Of a stretch of DNA of 64,000 nt, positions 61,024 to 64,000 are shown one piece after another; the stretch's first letter is position 1, and every line of letters begins with the position of its first letter. Origin of the DNA: Alloactinosynnema sp. L-07 (GTDB lineage Bacteria > Actinomycetota > Actinomycetes > Mycobacteriales > Pseudonocardiaceae); contig NZ_LN850107.1 of the NCBI RefSeq assembly GCF_900070365.1, positions 4,340,001-4,404,000 on the forward strand, read 5' to 3'. The notes below the pieces were generated by a model. It was not told the origin of the DNA and did not search any database. It saw only the letters and a list, made by a program, of their open reading frames with translations. Position numbers and translations under genes: made by a program.

Positions 61024-62457
61024 TTGGCGGCAGCCGTGCGATCTGACCTGCTGAGACGTGCCGTGACAGTGGAGAACGGCAGGCGGACGGTGCGCACGGG
61101 CCGGCCGTCGGGGGAAGGAGCGGCCCCGCGGCTGTGCATCAGCGCCGAGCCGGATGACACCACGGCCGACGCGGTCGAGGACCTCGCCGACGAAGGCGGC
61201 CGGGTGCTGGTGATCGCAGGCGCGCGCGGCTGCCGCGCGCGGATGTGCTGGCGGCTGCTGTCCAGCGGGGCGTGCGATGTCGTCTCCTGGGCTCCGCAGA
61301 ACAATCCGGGGGCCGCGGTGGTCGCCCGACTCGCCAGATGGGCCGAGGTGGACGCGGAGGTCAGCTCGGATCTGGTCCGCGGTCAGCTCGTCGGGCGCAG
61401 TGCGGCCTGGACGGCGGCATTACGTCACGTGGTCGAGGTCGCGCGTTTCACCCGCACGACCCTCCTCGTGACCGGCGAGAGCGGCACCGGGAAAGAACTC
61501 GTCGCGCGGTTGTTCCACCATCTCGACCGCCGTCAGGACAAGGGGGACCTGGTCGTACTCGACTGCACGACAGTGGTCCCGACCCTGTCCGGCAGCGAGT
61601 TCTTCGGGCACGAACGCGGCGCGTTCACCGGCGCGGCGAACGCACGCGACGGCGCGTTCGCGGCAGCCGACAAAGGCACGCTGTTCCTCGATGAGGTCGG
61701 GGAACTGCCCATGCCGCTGCAGGCCGAACTGTTGCGGGTGGTCCAGGAAGGCACGTTCAAGCGGGTCGGCGGCAATACCTGGCATGCCACGAACTTCCGG
61801 CTGGTCTGCGCGACGAATCGGGATCTGGACGCCGAGATTCGGGCGGGGCGGTTCCGGCTCGACCTGTACCACCGGCTGGCCGCGAACAGGGTCGCGTTGC
61901 CGCCGCTGTGCGAGCGCAGGGGCGACATACTCGAGCTGTTCAACCACTTCCTCGCCAAGGAGAGCGGGGGACGCGTCCCGCAGCTGGACCCGGCCGTCTG
62001 CGCACTGCTCGAGCGGCGGGACTACCCGGGCAACGTGCGAGACCTGCGGCAGCTCGCGGTTCGAATCGCCGCCCGGCATGTCGGACCGGGCCCGATCACT
62101 CCCGGCGACGTGCCCGACGAGGAACGCCCCATCGACCTGCCCGCCGAGGGCGACCGCACGATCCGGGTGCTGCTGGAGGAGGCGGTGGGCGCGGCCCTGA
62201 AAGCGGGCCGTGGATACCGAGAGATCCGAGACTCGGCCGCGGACGCCGCGGTACGGCTCGCGGTACGTCGCTGCGGGGACGACCTGCAGCAGGCCGCGCT
62301 ACAACTGGGCGTCACCGACCGAATGGTGCAGAAATGGCGTGCGCAATCACGAACCGACCGGTCGGAGGCTACGGCGCGATGTCCAGATGCACATGCAGCA
62401 CCAGCGGCCCGTGCCAGTTCAGGTTCGGACGCGCTCCGGTCCTTGGTTGACCCATGA
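61024..62457 (+). CDS. Sigma-54-type AAA+ transcription activator (bacterial enhancer-binding protein)
   Basis: A 477-residue activator. An N-terminal ~115-residue domain precedes the AAA+ core: LLVTGESGTGKELVARLFHH (Walker A 151-158), the sigma-54 contact loop HERGAFTGAANAR (GAFTGA 199-204), GTLFLDEVGELPMPLQAELL (Walker B) and DLYHRLAANRVALPPLCERR. The C-terminal Fis-like HTH is LQQAALQLGVTDRMVQKW. It starts at TTG 61024 or GTG 61036. The 3' end overlaps the convergent gene by about 90 bases. Actinobacteria generally lack sigma-54, so a target polymerase is unclear. Confidence 0.9.
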   Translation: MAAAVRSDLLRRAVTVENGRRTVRTGRPSGEGAAPRLCISAEPDDTTADAVEDLADEGGRVLVIAGARGCRARMCWRLLSSGACDVVSWAPQNNPGAAVVARLARWAEVDAEVSSDLVRGQLVGRSAAWTAALRHVVEVARFTRTTLLVTGESGTGKELVARLFHHLDRRQDKGDLVVLDCTTVVPTLSGSEFFGHERGAFTGAANARDGAFAAADKGTLFLDEVGELPMPLQAELLRVVQEGTFKRVGGNTWHATNFRLVCATNRDLDAEIRAGRFRLDLYHRLAANRVALPPLCERRGDILELFNHFLAKESGGRVPQLDPAVCALLERRDYPGNVRDLRQLAVRIAARHVGPGPITPGDVPDEERPIDLPAEGDRTIRVLLEEAVGAALKAGRGYREIRDSAADAAVRLAVRRCGDDLQQAALQLGVTDRMVQKWRAQSRTDRSEATARCPDAHAAPAARASSGSDALRSLVDP

Positions 62458-63880
62458 ACACCACGTTGCGAACGCCGGTGTGCCTGTTGATCGCCTCAGC
62501 GACCGAGTAGTCGTTGTACAGCGCGCGCCAACGGACGCCGACGTCGGCCGCTGCGGCGTTCACCGCGAGCAGCAACGTGATCGCCTCCGCCGGGCGGTAG
62601 AACCCGCGGCCGTCCAGCGGGGGCGGCAGGAACAGATCGACCGAATAACCCCTGCTGTCGAACGAACCCCCACCGTGACCTGCGTAGTTGCCCGCGGTCA
62701 CGGTCCGATGGCGTCCGCGCAGCGCCCGCAGGAACCGGTTGGTCAGTGCCTGCACGGGTGTACCGGTGCCCGGCAATTCGATCGGCTCGAGGGCATCGCC
62801 GCCCGCAGGCTTGGAGGGAGGTGCGAAGTCGACAAGTCGTCGGCCCGCGGTGCCTCTGGTCTGGAACTCCAGCCGCTCACTTTGACCGAACATCCAACCC
62901 CGTGCGATCTCCGCGAGCCCGCGCCGATCACCGTACCGGCCATGTGCGCCACGAATGGTTCCCGCGAAATCGTTGTCGAGGTAGGCGAGGTAGCGTGCGG
63001 CGTCCGGGGCGCCAGCCCGCGGATTCGCGGCCAAGGTGCGCTCGGCGTAGCAGGCAGCGAGCGAGCGAGCGAAGTCCCGGACCGCGGCCAGTCCGGCGAA
63101 CCGCGTGGGCTGGATGAGCGCCTCGCCGCAGCTGCGGGTGTCGGTGACGGCGGGAACCTCCACGCACGGCGGGAACACCACCGGCGAGACGGGCGAACCG
63201 GGCGATCGCGGTGCGACCGGGTCCGGCTGTCGTCGGGACGGTTGCGGTCGGCCCGGCCTCGGTGGGCTTGTCGCTCCCGCGTCGACCAGCGCACGCTCGG
63301 TCAGTGGGCCGACGATCCCGTCGGGCACTAGGCGCCTGCGGCGCTGAAACGAGCGCACGGCACCTCTGGTCAGCGGGCCCATGATGCCGTCGGCGGCAAG
63401 CCCGGCGCTGGTCAGCCCGTTGAGGCTGTTCTGCACCCACCGGACATAGGCGGGGAACCGCCGGTCCGCCCGAGGCGAGGCCATCTCACGGTGCTCCTGG
63501 TCGGTGACCGTGTCGAGAGCGCGGTCCACGAGCCGCAGCCGAAGCGTCTGCACTGCCCGCGCCACAGGGGTGGCCTTCGCCGGGTTGACCAGCGCGCCGC
63601 GGGCCAGTGCCCGATACCACAGCAGGGTCCGCCTAGTCAGCCCCGGCGGAACCAGGAAATTCGCCATGCGCCAGTGCGCTCCGGCCACATTGCGGCCGAG
63701 GAACGTCCGCAGCAGCGCCAGCTGTTCGGCGCTCGGGGGTGGTGAGGCCCCGGGACCTCCGCCGCCGGGATCGGTTTCCGCCTGCAGGCCTGCCGCGGCG
63801 AACGGGTCGTCGAGCAGCAACACCGCACCGTGGCGGTGCCAGGTTCCGGCTAGCGGGCGTCGGTTCGGGCACTGTGTCAT
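62369..63880 (-). CDS. Protein with peptidoglycan-binding domain
   Basis: A 503-residue protein from ATG 63880 (GGAG about 10 bases upstream). Residues about 150-205 form a PG_binding_1 domain (LNGLTSAGLAADGIMGPLTR then SFQRRRRLVPDGIVGPLTER). A Pro/Arg linker follows, then a C-terminal ~260-residue region with YLAYLDNDFAGTIRGAHGRY, GRGFYRPAEAITLLLAVNAA and NLNWHGPLVLHVHLDI, possibly a metallo-peptidase-like His motif at the end. No signal peptide is obvious. The start of the frame has a conserved-looking polar region. Confidence 0.75.
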   Translation of the reverse strand: MTQCPNRRPLAGTWHRHGAVLLLDDPFAAAGLQAETDPGGGGPGASPPPSAEQLALLRTFLGRNVAGAHWRMANFLVPPGLTRRTLLWYRALARGALVNPAKATPVARAVQTLRLRLVDRALDTVTDQEHREMASPRADRRFPAYVRWVQNSLNGLTSAGLAADGIMGPLTRGAVRSFQRRRRLVPDGIVGPLTERALVDAGATSPPRPGRPQPSRRQPDPVAPRSPGSPVSPVVFPPCVEVPAVTDTRSCGEALIQPTRFAGLAAVRDFARSLAACYAERTLAANPRAGAPDAARYLAYLDNDFAGTIRGAHGRYGDRRGLAEIARGWMFGQSERLEFQTRGTAGRRLVDFAPPSKPAGGDALEPIELPGTGTPVQALTNRFLRALRGRHRTVTAGNYAGHGGGSFDSRGYSVDLFLPPPLDGRGFYRPAEAITLLLAVNAAAADVGVRWRALYNDYSVAEAINRHTGVRNVVFMGQPRTGARPNLNWHGPLVLHVHLDIAP

Positions 63881-63894
63881 GGGGGTGACTCCGA

Positions 63895-64000
63895 TCAGTC
63901 TGTGCGACCGAGCCGAACCAGCCGGTCCCACGGGTCGGTATCGGCAGGCAATCGGCCTGCGGGTGGGTGGGCGGGCAGCGGGGTGCCGGTGCGCACCCTC
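63895..64000 (-). CDS. 3' end of a protein (partial)
   Basis: The minus strand reads RVRTGTPLPAHPPAGRLPAD then DPWDRLVRLGRTD and stops at 63895, 14 bases before the next start. It is the end of a gene that continues beyond the window; nothing more can be said. Confidence 0.4.
   Translation of the reverse strand, partial: RVRTGTPLPAHPPAGRLPADTDPWDRLVRLGRTD

Overview
The window is very GC-rich, with strong third-position G/C bias, frequent GTG starts and many ATGA/GTGA gene overlaps. It carries actinomycete-type families (DUF397, XRE-DUF5753, DUF2637, DUF6879, FxLD lanthipeptides, LuxR ATPase regulators). It is most likely the chromosome of a filamentous actinomycete, perhaps Pseudonocardiales; no rRNA is present to confirm the genus.

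Layout. 1-2.3 kb: chromosomal genes (end of a DUF305-like protein, a cation-diffusion transporter, a secreted lytic transglycosylase). 2.36 kb: tRNA-Arg(CCG), followed at once by a tyrosine integrase fused to a GntR-type domain, so the tRNA is the probable integration site of a mobile element. 4.5-33.5 kb: mosaic mobile-element DNA. It holds a MobF relaxase/helicase (9.35-14.2 kb) with a candidate oriT, a 26-repeat type I-E-like CRISPR array without cas genes, an isolated CRISPR repeat 1.8 kb away with a NADAR-domain gene in between, a DprA-PP2C pair, SSB, two decayed HTH-DUF2637 cassettes, a decayed recombinase set containing a 7-bp tandem repeat, GGTTAC iteron-like sites, and one long leftward operon (DUF932, DUF4192, primase/polymerase-like, ComM/YifB-like ATPase, ribbon-helix-helix). 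No conjugation ATPase or type IV secretion genes were seen, so the element looks mobilizable rather than self-transmissible. Several long nested inverted repeats punctuate it.

33.7-64 kb: a LuxR-family NB-ARC regulator, an AAA ATPase pair, a candidate natural-product cassette (aminoglycoside-phosphotransferase-like kinase, radical SAM protein with a Cys/Pro-rich tail, a small ORF, cytochrome P450), a diguanylate cyclase, a UbiA-like/MFS fusion of 1088 residues, two HTH regulators, and an FxLD class I lanthipeptide cluster (methyltransferase, 46-residue precursor, LanB, LanC, thiopeptide-type protein) preceded by four translationally overlapping small genes. The end holds transposon debris, a frameshifted gene, a sigma-54-type AAA+ activator (unexpected in Actinobacteria) and a peptidoglycan-binding-domain protein.

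How parts fit. The integrase, relaxase, SSB, primase-like protein and DprA form a plausible excision/transfer/DNA-processing set. The CRISPR array lies on the same strand as and downstream of the relaxase, so it could be used in trans by host Cas proteins. In the FxLD cluster, a terminator-like hairpin after the precursor would favour precursor over enzyme expression. Many genes are broken by single-base frameshifts; decay and assembly indels cannot be separated from this sequence alone.
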